Part shown: positions 13,956-26,039 of the stretch, piece by piece
How the letters are laid out: the number at the start of each line of letters is the position of its first letter
Position numbering within the stretch: the stretch's first letter is position 1
Assembly: GCA_911728435.2 (NCBI GenBank)
Contig: OU452202.1
Span: 22,981,135-23,045,134, forward strand
From: Apoderus coryli
Lineage: Eukaryota > Arthropoda > Insecta > Coleoptera > Attelabidae
DNA length: 64,000 nucleotides
Direction: 5' to 3'
The notes under the pieces: model-generated
What the model was told of the DNA's origin: nothing
The model's database searches: none
What the model saw: the letters and a program-made list of their open reading frames with translations, nothing else
Position numbers and translations under genes: made by a program

Positions 13956-14915
13956 GCGCGACGAGATGCGCATGGCGCCTCGCAAGCGGAGAGTCTGATT
14001 ACTGTATTATTTATTATCCTGTGATCAAAGTTTCTGATTTTCAGTAGGTAAGTACCTAGTGAGTTTAAAATTTTGGAGTTTTAATAATTTTATTTTGCAA
14101 TATTGTCTTTGGCAGATCGACGAAATATTGTTAGAGCATTTCAATACGAGGACCACTATATTTTGAGTCTAATAGAAATCAAAACACTGTAATTTTTCTT
14201 TGATGATGATTAATGCACTTTTTGCATGAATTCGAATCGTAACATTGTTTCCAATCTGCTTAGACACCTCAAAAACATGGGTTTTGCCATTTGAATGCAT
14301 TTATAATTTATTATAAAGACAATGCATTTACCTACCTAAGGCCTCCAGGTATTCAGATTCAGGATATGTTTTTGTCTTTCATAGCCGACAAAAAGTTTCG
14401 CAGTTTTTCTTTCTTTTTATAAGAAAATGCAAGTGAGGTGAGTGAGAGGTGATTTTGTCGAAAAATTAGAACTTAATTTTATGAGGGGGTGGTTTTGTAA
14501 AATGTAGACTAAATTGCATCAAATATTCAATAGATACCTATAAATAATTTATCCTTCTCCTAGTGTTGAAGTTATCTGACCGCAGGTAGTAAGAGAGCAA
14601 ATTATCTCGGTTCTCCTTCAATTCCATTTGAAAATTTTTACATAATTGCTCAAAAAACTTATTTTTTTTTTATATACAAAATGCTGCATGTGCTTTTCAT
14701 CCCGAACTCAAAAACAGAATAGTTCTGGTTAAATCAGAATGGTTGGTCACTTTAGCTGACACAGAATAACCTTAAAAAAAGTTAGGAATAATAAGTTAAG
14801 GGAGAGTTTCTTTAATAATTTGACAGATAGTCTAAAAGCACTCCTATAGTGAAAATTCACGTAAAGGATTCTACAAAATATCAATCCGACATAAATATCA
14901 ACCAGCAAATAGTTT
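13956..14915. other. intergenic, no gene recognised
   Basis: A short GC-rich stretch at 13950-14000 is followed by AT-rich DNA. No frame or repeat is identified. Confidence 0.35.
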
Positions 14916-14972
14916 TTTTTCTTTCTGGTTTGACAACTTTTTAGTTGAAGGCTAGTTTTTACCTTTTGTGTT
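14916..14972 (+). repeat. dispersed repeat, copy 1 (second copy at 17713)
   Basis: About 55 bp, including TTTCTGGTTTGACAACTTTT and TTTTTACCTTTTGTGTT, matches 17713-17769 in the same orientation with a handful of changes. Its place just upstream of a Tc1 transposase remnant suggests it is the 5' region of that transposon family. Confidence 0.5.
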
Positions 14973-14979
14973 AAATGCC

Positions 14980-15665
14980 GAAACATAAACTGCGTGCGCA
15001 GCTGAAGCCAAGATAGGCTATTGAAAAACACATCTTTAGCAGAGAACAACTAAGGGAGAGAATATAAAGTCTGGTGGGCGCGGCTAGTTTGCGTACCTCA
15101 TTCGCGCAGAGGGATTTGATGACGTACTGAGTTTAGACAGAGGCGCCACACGCAATTTAGTATAGTTTAGCCATTGTCTTTATAAACCTTTTAAAGACAA
15201 TGGTTTAGCGTTCCGAGCGAACGGATATTCAGTGGCAGCGTTAATCTGAGATATTCGATTGCAAGTGAGATATTGTGTGCTTGTTCTCTGGTATCGATAA
15301 CACCAGCCGTAAAATAGTATAAGCACAAAACGCTAGCTAGCTACTTTTTCAACATGGCGGCCACAGGCTGATCAAAGGCGGCAAGACAGAGATTATATTC
15401 TCTCCCGTAGTTGTTCTCTGTCTTTAGTGAGAAGTTGCAGACTTCTTTCAAGTTAGCGAAAGCTTGATTTAACGGCTCATGCAGCAATATCGAGTAACTC
15501 GACGCGTTACTGAAAAACAGAAATGGACGCCCAAGGTCTAACCACCTGTGGTTCGATTACTGACAGTGTCTAGCAATAGAGAACCATTGAAAACTTAACG
15601 AATCACGCAACAGGAGCTTTTGCATGCTTCTGGTGTTGCGCATTTAATAACTGAAACATTTTGAT
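14980..15665 (+). pseudogene. decayed Tc1-like transposase N-terminus, interrupted by a MITE
   Basis: From 15430 the plus strand reads EVADFFQVSES, a run like RLMQQYRVTRRVTEKQ, a degraded GRPKVTTP-type box, then RLLTVSSNREPLKT and QQELLHASGVAH. This is the paired helix-turn-helix DNA-binding half of a Tc1/mariner transposase. In-frame stops occur within it (after SESLI, after PKV, after LKT). The upstream part before 15040 continues as AIEKHIF. A 381-bp MITE (15040-15420) with a copied 7-bp target interrupts the gene. No catalytic domain follows. Inactive. Confidence 0.7.
15040..15420. mobile_element. 381-bp MITE with 7-bp target duplication
   Basis: The left end CAGAGAACAACTAAGGGAGA (15040) and right end (15389-15420, inverted) match over about 32 bp. 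Both are flanked by the direct repeat TCTTTAG (15033-15039 and 15421-15427). The interior is GC-richer than the surroundings and includes a hairpin CCATTGTCTTTA / TAAAGACAATGG at 15172-15204. It has no coding capacity. The CAG start and 7-8 bp duplication suggest a hAT-type non-autonomous element. Confidence 0.8.
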
Positions 15666-16520
15666 GCCTGAGATTTCTGAAAGTTGTTTAGTTCTGATAG
15701 AAATGTAGTAGATTTGTGGTAGCATCTGTGGGAAAATCAAACAACCCAATTTATTACCCAATAATTTATTCATTTATTTATTTTTTTTTTATAAAGTAAT
15801 TACTTTTATACAGAGAAAACAAAAAATTGATTACAGACAATTTTGTCCATTATATTAAATATAATATGTTGTATATTATTATATAATACTACAAATACGA
15901 GAAAATTTTGTTATTGCTTTATAAAGAAAATCATACATTGTAAGATTTTAAATTAGAAAATACTATGGATTGTAGTAAACACGCTGTACCACTTCACCAA
16001 GTGATCCTCAGGACAGAATTAACTAACAGGGTTCGTAAAACGTCCATCAAGATGTAAGTGTTTATAATGTTGGATATTTACGTATTATTAAGTTAAGTGT
16101 TTCAGTCGTCACTAGAGGCGCCACTTGTATGTGTTAGGAAACCATATGACTGTATCTACTTCTTTTATATTATACTTAGGTTTCAATGTAATGTCAAATA
16201 TCTTCACTACTGTCAATTGAAATTATATTTTAATGCAAGTTGTTATTATGCACTGTAAATTGTAAAGACTTCGTTAGTAATAATAAAAGTTGCTGTTTGT
16301 TTAGCCAATAAAACCAAAATCTTAAAATTATTATGCACGTCGTTGCAGCAATTGTGAACATTCCATGATGATAATAAGGATAAATTAGTGCTAGAGGGAA
16401 GTGTGTTTTGTTGTTGTATGATTCTTAAATATAATTCGCCACAAAAGTTAAAGAAATTAAAAAAGTTTGACTCTATTTCCAAAATTGTCAATTATTGCTG
16501 TTAAGCAAATATTGATATGT
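15666..16520. other. AT-rich spacer
   Basis: No gene or element boundaries recognised. Contains poly-T and TATA-rich tracts. Confidence 0.35.
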
Positions 16521-16522
16521 TA

Positions 16523-16957
16523 TGAGAAATCATACTTTCAGGATTTCCTGCAATGATTTTGTAAACATAACCTAGAATTCAGTCAGTTGAAGATTCAACT
16601 CCGATTGAGCATTGATTAGATTTTTAGTAGTAGAAGGTGTAAAGGGATTAAGATCCATCCAAATGTACGGGAACAATTGTTTAAACCGTCTGAACAATTA
16701 CAAGTTTTGGAACTCCGTTAAATCACTGAAAAGTTGAAAGCCCTTTGTTTAGAACTGAAAAACCTTTTTTACCAGAATTGTGGCGGCCGATGAGACGTGG
16801 ATGCAACATTACGAACCTGAACTGAAGAGACAGAGAACACAAGCTCTTCAAAACGCAGCTAGCACCAGGTAAAGTTATGCTTAAACGTTTTTGGGACTCA
16901 CAAGGCCCCATTTTATGAAATTTTCTGAAAGACCAACGAACCATCGACAGCGTATCC
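16523..16957 (+). pseudogene. mariner transposase fragment, copy 1 of a direct duplication
   Basis: Between about 16770 and 16950 the plus strand resembles a mariner catalytic region: ADETWMQHYEPELKRQ (the first catalytic Asp in DETW), then a GKVM-like segment, FWDSQGPI, and a TID/TIN box. Reading needs frameshifts and crosses stops. The unit from GAGAAATCATACTTTCAGGA repeats about 435 bp downstream. Confidence 0.65.
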
Positions 16958-17640
16958 GAGAATCATACTTTCAGGATTCAGTCAGTTGAAGATTCAACTC
17001 CGATTGAGAATTGCTGCGCGGAAGAACAACTGCAGTGATTAGATTTTTAGTAGTAGAAGGTGCAAAGGGAGTAAGATCCATCCAAGGTTGTTAAAAATGT
17101 ACGGGAACAATAATTGCCACAATTACAAGTTTTGAAACTGTCCTCAAATCACTGAATAGTTGAAAGTCCCTTGTTTAGCTTTTTTAACAGAATTGTGACG
17201 GGCGATGAGATGTGGATCCAACATTCCGAACCTAAATCGAAGAGAAAGAGGATACAATCTCTTCAAAACGCAGGTACCTGCAGGTAAAGTGACGCTTACA
17301 CTTGTTTAGGACTCACAAGGCCTCATTTATGAAATTGTCTGGAAGGCCAACGAACCATCGAAAGCCAATGTTACAGTGTCATGCTGGAAAACAAGTGAAG
17401 CCTGCCATTCGCATTGACCGTCGCGTCGTGGACTTTTGACGAAAGGTGTGATTTTGTTCCCAAGATAATGCCCGGCCCTATACGGGTCAGACAAGTCAAG
17501 AAAGTATTCGAAAACTGCGAAGGGAGATCCTTCAACACCCTCATTATATAACTTGGCTCCAAGGGACAAGTGCGTAAGTGTTCAAGGCCATTATGTTGAA
17601 AAGTAGCCACAATTTTGTACTGATGGAATAAACAGTTGTA
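16958..17640 (+). pseudogene. mariner transposase fragment, copy 2, longer
   Basis: Starts with the same CATACTTTCAGGATT string as copy 1 and continues through DEMWIQHSEPKSKR-like sequence. It then extends further than copy 1: a TIESQCYSVMLENK segment, a degraded QDNARPYTGQTSQ (second catalytic Asp box) and RKLRREILQHP before homology to YSPDLAPSD fades. Several frameshifts and stops. The transposon is dead. Confidence 0.65.
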
Positions 17641-17712
17641 AAGCTACAACAATTTGTATTGTTGGGTACTGAATAACTCTTGCAGTTTCCTATCTGAATA
17701 GTTTTTGGGTTT

Positions 17713-17769
17713 TTGTTTCTGGCCTGACGACTTTTTCAGTTGAAGCTCAGTTCTCATCTTTTGTGTTTT
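17713..17769 (+). repeat. dispersed repeat, copy 2
   Basis: Matches 14916-14972 in the same orientation (GTTTCTGGCCTGACGACTTT and TTCTCATCTTTTGTGTT). Probably a leftover 5' end of the same Tc1-like family. Confidence 0.5.
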
Positions 17770-17799
17770 CGTCAAGTTTTGTTACTGTTTCAGGTTTCT

Positions 17800-18371
17800 G
17801 CGATCAACCTGGATGCCAAATTGGAAAATGTTTGTGTTCAATAATGCTGAGACGCAGACTGAGTGCACGCATATCGTCGAGATGACGGGAAGAGCTATGA
17901 GGACAACGGCAATGCTCGGAAGGCTTGTGCCAAATATAGATGGCCAGTCAACAATGAAGAGAAGACTGCTGGTCACCGTCTGCCAGAATATTCTGCTCGC
18001 TGGGGCTCCAATCTGGATCGATGTGCTTCGATATGACAGGTACAGATGTATGATCGATCCTGTATGGCAAGAGAAGTGGCGGGCGCTAAACACATAGGCT
18101 GATCCGCAACATAGAGCTGACGCAATTCCTCTCCGGGCATGGCGCATTTCAGGGCTACCTGAAACGATTTAAGAGGACCGAAATGATCGCTGCTTGTTCT
18201 GCGGTGAAATTGATGATGCCGCTCGAAGGTGAGCGAAATATTTGCAATGCTAGACTGCCCATGGTGATCTTTGAATTTAATGTTGTTGAGCAGATGCTGA
18301 GCTCGAGTGAAGGGTGGACTGCTATCGATAGTTTTGTCCGTAATGGTAACTAAATTCCAAGCAGAAGTAGG
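17800..18371 (+). pseudogene. R1-like non-LTR retrotransposon, C-terminal pol remnant
   Basis: The plus strand reads HIVEMTGRAMRTTAMLGRL, NIDGQSTMKRRLL, VCQNILLAGAPIWIDVLRYD, then WQEKWRALN and, after shifts, SGHGAFQGYL-like and SEGWTAIDSFV segments. In R1-clade LINEs these lie after the reverse transcriptase palm, through the thumb and the zinc-knuckle tail. The same order appears at 26040-27360. The copy is broken by stops and deletions and lacks the catalytic palm. Confidence 0.7.
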
Positions 18372-18775
18372 AACGTAGACTGAGTGCAAATCAGGCCAAT
18401 CGAGCAACTGGAAAGACCGAGAAGAGGACGCCCAATTGGCATGGGTTCCTTAGCACGTCATTTGGGATGATGAATTTGTTACAGATGTCTCAAGATGTAG
18501 ACGGTTTTTGGATGGTCAATGTGTTTGTGTGCCCAGAATTCGTGTGATACAGTTGTTGTTGGGATATGCATTTGCTTTCGACCTTCGTATTCTAGTACAC
18601 TTTTTGTTCAACATTTTCTTCCTTTGGAATGGATCATCGGGGAGTAGTAAGCATTGAACGAATTTCTTACAGTGTACGATTTCCTTACATTGTTCAAAAA
18701 TAAATTTTTAAAATAATTTTTTCATATATAAACAAGACTAGGTTTTGGTGTTGAAATGTTTTCGTTTCGTATATC
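18372..18775. other. 3' flank of the Dok-7-like gene
   Basis: About 400 bp between retrotransposon debris and the stop codon at 18776. It should contain the 3' UTR of the minus-strand gene. I did not see a perfect AATAAA on that strand. Confidence 0.35.
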
Positions 18776-21700
18776 TTAATGTCGTTCCTCAGGAACTGGA
18801 GCTATCAGCCTCTGCAAACTGAGATATTCATTGCCTGAGCGCGGTCTCAAAGTACAACTTTGCGGTGGCGCATCATTAGAACTATGCGATGACAATGAGA
18901 GTGTCTCAAAGTAATCGGACATGTCTGATGTGCCGCTGCTTGTTGAACCGTTTGGACAAATTGGAACCTCTGCTTCTGCGCTCGCCGATTTACCATCAGC
19001 CTTGTTGAATTGGAAACTGATGTCGCGTAGCGGATCCGAGGATTTTGATCTGCGAGGCAGGGTGACGTTGGCGCATATTTGCATTCTGAAACAAACAGAT
19101 ACAGATTTTGAGTACGTTATAACTGGCGTTCTATTGACTATTCATTCTCACCTGGTGCGAGGTAGCTCAAATACTCCCGAGTCATTTGAACTGGACGAAT
19201 CTCTGTTAGATTTACAAGGAACTGAAGATGACCGTCGCACAGCGACAGATTGAGCATGAGCACACCGACATGGTGATCCAGTATCCGGCTCCGGTTCGGG
19301 CTCGTATCGGCTTGAATCGGCGCTGTTAGATCGTTTCCTACGGATATTATCCAAATTATCCGTTGAATCTAATATTAGCTTTCTTTGGTACACGTTGGTG
19401 TGCAGCATCGAGGAACCTGACGGTTTATTTGAACGATCTAACACTGGAGCTAAATTAGGATTACTATTTGACAAGACTTTGCATAATCTTTGCTTAACTG
19501 CCGGCGACATTGGAATGTAGCCTGGATGCGGTTGCTGAGGTTTATTCGGCTCCATCATTAAGTAATCGTCCTGAGAATGTCCACATTTGCTGCACATCAT
19601 CCTAGCTTTATCAGCAATATCCTTGCTGTTTTCGTATAATTGTAACGTTTGAGCAAATTCCATGTTTTCGTAATTCGTTGTGGCAGATTGATGACTCGTT
19701 GTGGATATCGGTGCCATATTGGCGTAATTGGCAGTTGTGGCACTTGGTGGTGCCGTTGTGTTTTGTTGCTGCGGATTGCGATGTGTCTTTTTGCTATAGT
19801 CCACTGTAGCGTAGACTGCGTGGACGTCCTCCGTGGCTGACCAGCAGGACATAAGGCGTTGACAGACGCAGGGCCGTTCCGGTTCCGGTTGTCTTATTCT
19901 CAACACACAACCGCATGGTTTTTGGATCGTTTCGAAGCCGACGCATTCTTTTAGCTTGCGAGGTGTGTCGTAGTGTTCATCTTGCTTCGGCTCCTGAAAA
20001 GAGATTATGATTATTGGTCATGGTTTTCTTTTATTTGCATTCAACCGAACTTTAATTTACTTAAAAATGTTACTTACTACAGGATATGGTATTTTGGGAA
20101 TGTCATAATTGTCATACGATGGTGGCGACGAAAGAATTGAGTTCTTTGGTGTTGGTGATGTGGTTTCACCGGGTTTAGGTGGCCGAGCAGGTGGTTTGGT
20201 TACTGCCTGGCTCCAACCAGAACTATCACTGGAACTGCTGATCGAATGTCGATCGCACGTATGTTCCCAACATGGAGTACCTATCGTTACTGTGGCTGTG
20301 GAAGACCTTGACATGGCACCTGTAAAATTGTACATTATGTTAGAACGTAGACAGTATTTTCGTTGGAAAGTTATTAGCTTACCTAATTTACTAATACAAC
20401 TCATGCACCGTTCCATGGATGGGCCACTCCACCCATCATTAGATATACTATCACCGCAACCGTAATTGCTTTCCAAGTCAGTGTATGGTGAATCAGTTCT
20501 TGAGGGTAATGATGATTCGCTTAACTCTAACGCTACACCACCTGACGGTCGCATTGGAGGTCTTCGTGCTGGACTATCCATAACTAAAACGTCAAGCAAT
20601 TCATTCATTAGTAAATCCACAAACCTTAGATATCATCCCGTACCTGACATATTCCTCGACACCGGCCTTCTTCGAGATGCGTGCAAATTTCCTGTAGCAG
20701 CTACTTTCAATGTAGACGTGATCTCCTCGCCCTGATCAGTGATCAATACATATAATCCTTCGCTTTTCAGACATCTGGACCCACCTTCAAAACAAAATCT
20801 ACCTTCTACCACACCATACCGTCTCAAGTTGCTAATCAACCATTGCCCAGCTACTCGGGGAGGCACTCCTGTTGTCAAACAGAAGCCACGTTCCTGTACG
20901 TGAAGTCTGGCTGGACCTGGGGGCAACCTAAAACAATGGTAAACACTTTGGAATAGGGTTTTCACGATAAAAATCACTTTTTGCATTCAAATACTGTATA
21001 CATGTGTTGGCCCATCACTAATATTATTACAATAACCTAATAGTACCCATCTCTAATGTATATGATTTTGACATGACAGTTGACATGGTATAAAGAAACC
21101 ATGGACAGTTCAGTCAAGCAAGCAAACTACGTCACCGGCGACCAGCTTGTTTTATCACTGCATTATTTGCAGTTATAGACATTTATCTATGGGCGTTATG
21201 AATCTCTTTTCTGTGAGCTTTTAATTAAATATTATAAATTAACAATTTTTATTTCCAAAGTTACAACATTAGTGTTAAAATAAAATGCAATATTCAAGTT
21301 CTAAGTTGTTACAATAACTTTAAATTCATGTTTAGGGAGTTACAAACTTTGTCAATGTTTTGTTTTGCATTTGAAAACGTTCTCATCAAAAAAATATAAT
21401 GTATTTTTGATGCCTTAAAAAATATTCTTGTAAAAAGTTTTTGCATTAAAAATAGTTAGATATTTTATAAAATTTTGCATTACATATCCAAGTGTCACAA
21501 GGGTGTTCTCTGTAAAAATATGTTCTGCAGTATTTTTGTACTTACTATTATGATATTGTCTTTTATAAAAATATCGTTATACACAATATACGTAATAGGT
21601 CAAAATGAGTTTTTAAAAAAATGTTCACACAACTTTTAAGAAAACATACTATAATAATATTCACAAAAACACCAAAATGTCTAAACTCTTATTCGAAGAA

Positions 21701-22501
21701 GTATAAAATTCTTTCAGTAAAAGCTCACAACACTATCGTAACGAAAACGCCAATCTCAAAAACAATAAACGATAAACTAAATTTGCGCAAATCTTGTGGC
21801 CACATAACTCCGGTCGCCGCTGACGTCATGACCTCCGCGCAATCCCTTCACCTTATAGCTGCTCAACCTCAATATCCTATATAGTTAATGCGCCTTGGAT
21901 TAGACAGACACCTAAAGTGTTTAGTTTTTGTAGGGATTTTTAAATAAAACGCACTAATTACGTAATAATAGAATTAGCAATTTTATTCGCACCATCAACA
22001 TTTTACAGGTTAATTATGTCTGTCTCAACTATCTATGATCCATGGTTTCTTTACACCATGACAGTTGACTGTCATGTCAAAATAACATACATTAGAGATG
22101 GGTATTATAGGTTATTGTAATAATATTGACACCTACATATGCAGGACGACGGTCAAATTTAATTTAAGTCCTGATCAAACATGAATAAGAATATGTGAGT
22201 AGATGAGATAATTTAAATACTAACCTCGACTTGGAAGGAGCACTAGACACCATGACCAGATAGTGCGGTCCATCGTTTAAATGTAGACTAAGTTTGACCT
22301 TCCATTGCATCAGTCGTTCTCGATTGTCGAATGCTAGCACAACCACAACATCTTGGCACAATATTGCTACAGTGTTCGATTCCTTATCTAATGTGAAACC
22401 GGATTCTATTCCTAGGAAATGTTGTAAGGACAATGAAGCCTTTGTTTGACCCTGTTTGTATCTATCTTTGGAATCGCGGTAGAGCTGCAGGTGTAAACAG
22501 T
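18776..22501 (-). CDS. Dok7: Dok-7-like PH-PTB adaptor protein (5' end missing)
   Basis: Six exons on the minus strand, join(18776..19085,19152..19993,20078..20319,20383..20583,20644..20927,22225..22501), read in one frame with every phase matching. They give about 717 residues without the N-terminus. The 22225-22501 exon is the C-terminal part of a PH domain (CLHLQLYRDSKD, LGIESGF, VVVVLAFDNRERLMQW). 20644-20927 is an IRS-type PTB domain (GPARLHVQERGFCL, GQWLISNLRRYGVVEGRFCF, EGGSRC, VLITDQGEEI). Next come Ser-rich sequence, the SH3-binding run KPPARPPKPGE, and the tail with HYDTPRKL, the Crk-binding YDTP also found in vertebrate DOK7. Further tyrosines occur in NYENM, DYLMMEP, GYIPMSP and EYLSL. 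Vertebrate Dok-7 binds and activates the receptor kinase MuSK at synapses. In an insect it is probably a membrane-recruited adaptor for another receptor tyrosine kinase. The exon before 22502 (start of PH) was not found. The 20928-22224 intron carries a MITE. Confidence 0.88.
21027..22120. mobile_element. 1.1-kb inverted-repeat element in a Dok-7 intron
   Basis: The left end TTACAATAACCTAATAGTAC (21027) and the inverted right end (to 22120) match over more than 80 bp with few changes, including ACCCATCTCTAATG and TTTTGACATGACAGT. Further in, a CGTCA(C/G)CGGCGACC block is also mirrored (about 21130 and 21810). The flanking direct repeat TAATATT (21019-21025 and 22121-22127) is a likely 7-8 bp target duplication. 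It has no transposase frame, so it is non-autonomous. Confidence 0.75.
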
Positions 22502-25500
22502 CTGAAAAAAAGAAATAATTCTAGTTAGTACCTATTTTGTCATACTTGTACATTTTTTCTTTATATTTATAATTATTATAGATGCTTTGTGTGGCAATAA
22601 GATTCCGTTCAAGTTGTACGTACATAATCCGAAAGTAAAGCAAACGATCCTTTTGTATATTCTCTTTCTGTACTTGAATTGGGTACACGCTTTGACAAGG
22701 AAATTGTCGATGAAAAATCGTAGAAGGAAAGCTCGTTATATTAAACGTCAGTGAACTAGAAATCAGGAGAAAAAAGCTATATATCTCTATATAATATAAA
22801 GGGTTTAACTGACCGATGCGGTATATTCGAAAAATAAAATGGGTAATTCGTAAAAGGCTTTCGAAGGATGGAATTTAAGAGTTTTGAGCAGTGAAAAGCT
22901 TATTACTATGATATTAGATGTTTGTGTAATAGCGGTCAGATAAATGTAAAAAAAAACTTAAAAATGACTATTTGCTTCTACAAATAAATAGTAACAAAAT
23001 GTGTGTGACGAATAGGTATGGTAGGTATACTCTACGACTTAATTTTTTAATATTTCAACAAAAACATTAAATACCTTACCAAAGTCTGCTTTAAGCTTTA
23101 ATTAAAAATTTAAAAATAAAAATGTTTTCACATAAACAAATTATTTTCAATTAAATATTACAATAGACATTAGCCTTATACAAACTCAGATCAGCTGGGC
23201 TAATGTGACGTGATGACCTATAGCTCACCACACTTGCATTTTTTCTATGAAATTTTCGTTGGCAAAAGTGGTTCGCGATAGAAGTACATAAAAAATAATT
23301 TGTCAAAATTATTATTAGCTCTGAAACATTTTTAAACAATTTTAAAAGCACCGTGCGTTTATGGTCATTTTAATTTGTTGTAAGAATGGCATATTATTTC
23401 GTAGAATATATTATGTACAAAACTATCGACAGCCAAATTTAGACCACTATCGCTAGTTCTCTACTTTAGCATCCTAAACATGATGTTTGATCGCATCTTA
23501 CTTTTTTAGTCTACACCTGTCGCAGTAGTGCCACCATGCAAAATAAAAATTTCGGTAGTTTATTAATTCAAATCTAAAATTTAAATTCATGTTGTAATGT
23601 ACACAAAGTCGAATAAAAACATTTATTATTTGAAAATTAGCATTATATTAATAAAAATATTGCTAATGTTTATTTTACATTAAATTGTAAATTAATTAGA
23701 ATTTTTTTATTTTCGCTTGAAAGCAGCTAAAACCTAAAATATCAAAACTTATTTCCATTGAATTGAAATGTTAGATGTCAGTTAATTTAGCAGATCTGAT
23801 CCATATAGAAGCGACAGCTTCCCATAATAGCTTGCAAACATTTTTCGAAGTAATATTTCTGTTCTAATTTCTAATAATAAATATTATTATACTTGTATCA
23901 TACATTGGTCAAAAGAACGTGCGTTTATTTTTTTAAAATAAGACAGTGAAAAATTCAATAAATATAAAATATGTGTTATAATGTTATATAAGTAAGTTTA
24001 AATATGGCGTCATATGACTGTTCATGATGAGGAAAGAAAATTTAAGTAACTGTGCGCATGTTGGAGTACCAAAAATGAGCATTGTTGAGTCTTCGAATGG
24101 ATAAGTAGTGCTTTAACTTCGAACCACGCAACCTATGTATCTGACTTGTGCCACTATACCAAAAATGCAACCATGGAATGACGGCATTCATAATCCCGTA
24201 AGAGAGAAGTTTACGTAAGTAAGCATTTCAGTCCGAATGTGTTGCTGTTAGATACTTATTTGTTCCCATAACGAATTCAATACACTTATTTATGAATGCT
24301 CTTATGTTTCTTTATCCCGGGGCACACGGTATAACTTATTTAGGAAACGGAAAACCACTAATCGTCTTAAAGTTAAGGAATCATTAAAATACTTTACCAA
24401 GAATGGAACAAAGTTGAAATTGTTTCACTTTGTTCGAAATCCCAGATTGGAAACCCTTTGACGACTATACTAAACTCGAAACCTGCTTATGTAATCTTCT
24501 CAATCGGTTTACCACTAACCTTTCCAGTGTTCCACTAAATATTTCTAAATTGCTATTACTATACTAGACTTTAAAAACGCGCAAACCACTTTTCAACTTT
24601 ATCCATTATAAACTTATGGCAGGCGTTTTGTACAACTGGAAATTCCGTTTGTTGTACAAAGCATATAAAGATAATTAAAAGGATTGCTTTCTTTTGTGGT
24701 GATCAAGGAATCCGACATCAAACGCGTTCTGCGGTCAGCAGAACCCCTCCATTTAACCTCCTTTAAGTTCCACCCCCTAAATCCCTACTGTTCCTAGTGC
24801 TCGTTCACGGTAATCTCGTTGTGTTCGCAAATGTCTTCTCGTATTTGGAAAGGCCGTTAGTTAAAGGAATTTATGAAAGCTAAGAATTCTTAAAGACCGT
24901 TTTCTATTGAACGAATAGCATATATAATTGTTGCAGTACTCTACAGTAAATATACGTTGGGGCATACCAGAATACGATTTTAGAAGAATTAAGATACGTA
25001 TTCATACAATTTTGACAATCACAACTATTATTATCATAAAATAATTCGATGCCATCTTAAATTAAATAAAAACTGATTTCTTTTCAATTTTCATCATCGG
25101 AAACACCGAACTAACTGTTGTTTGAATTCGGTGGCAGATTGTCAATAACTTATCCAGAAGAGGTAACTTCAAAATAAATATATGGAGAAATAATAGTCTT
25201 TTGTCGCAGAAGTCTTACTCTATTTTCATCGGTTTCCATCTTAATACAAGACATCGGTGAAAACTCTCAAATAAAACTTTAGAGATGTGTGTATGTGGCT
25301 TTCCTTGAATTTTCTATTACATTTTCGGTATTCAAAAGATAATATTAAATTGAATTTGTTAGGAAGGCAACGCATATATATTAGAAGTATATGGCAACTG
25401 GCAGCCGCTTTAATGCTTGATGCATGGGAGTTGCCTACAAAGTTGTTGCCGAACTTCTATCTCGTGTACTCCCTTCAACGACTTGAACTTGTAAATTTTG

Positions 25501-26030
25501 CATGGATTTATAATGGAGTTTATTTTACTTATATATTATATAGAAATTACGAGACTAAGTTCAAAGCAAAACTATAAAATATGAATTATTAGGCCATCAA
25601 GTTACTGCATTATTAATAACGTTATAGGAATATAAAAGCCTTGCTGATACCTATACTAAACAAAAACTTATGAAAATATGTAGATACATATTTTGCATGA
25701 ACATTTATTTGTGAAATAATATGTTCCGATGTTCGGTCTACGAGTGTTCCAAGGTGAACCAAAAGTTGATCGCGAACGAAGCGTTTACAAGAAGTTTCTT
25801 CGGCTGTACAGGACAGTAATTTCTTTACGAGGATCAACAACAGTTAGCGTTGAATGGTAGACATTTATTTGTATGCCAAAAGACGAAATCAGGAAGAACA
25901 ACTAAAAACGACGCATTATTCAATGCGAGCTCGCACGAAAAGCAACAGTTTCTCTGAAGACATAAAATTCGAGAAATGTTATCTAAATGAGCGGAGGCAA
26001 ACACTACCAACCAATTAGTTACGGGGTCCC
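22502..26030. other. long AT-rich stretch upstream of the Dok-7 exons
   Basis: Probably intron or 5' region of the Dok-7-like gene. The exon that would encode the start of the PH domain could not be located by eye. At about 23195-23240 a string (GTGACGTGATGACCTATAGC) resembles 42073-42120, so some old repeat is present. The 96-codon frame at 25287-25577 has no coding hallmarks. Confidence 0.4.
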
Positions 26031-26039
26031 CGGTTGGAG

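Noticed and set aside
14747..15049. 100-codon minus-strand frame
   Set aside because: It overlaps the end of the MITE and a plus-strand Tc1 relic; no domain.
17782..18407. Minus-strand frames of 121 and 144 codons
   Set aside because: They are shadows of the R1-like sequence that reads on the plus strand.
19649..20735. Plus-strand frames across 19.6-20.7 kb
   Set aside because: Antisense to Dok-7-like exons whose phases all agree.
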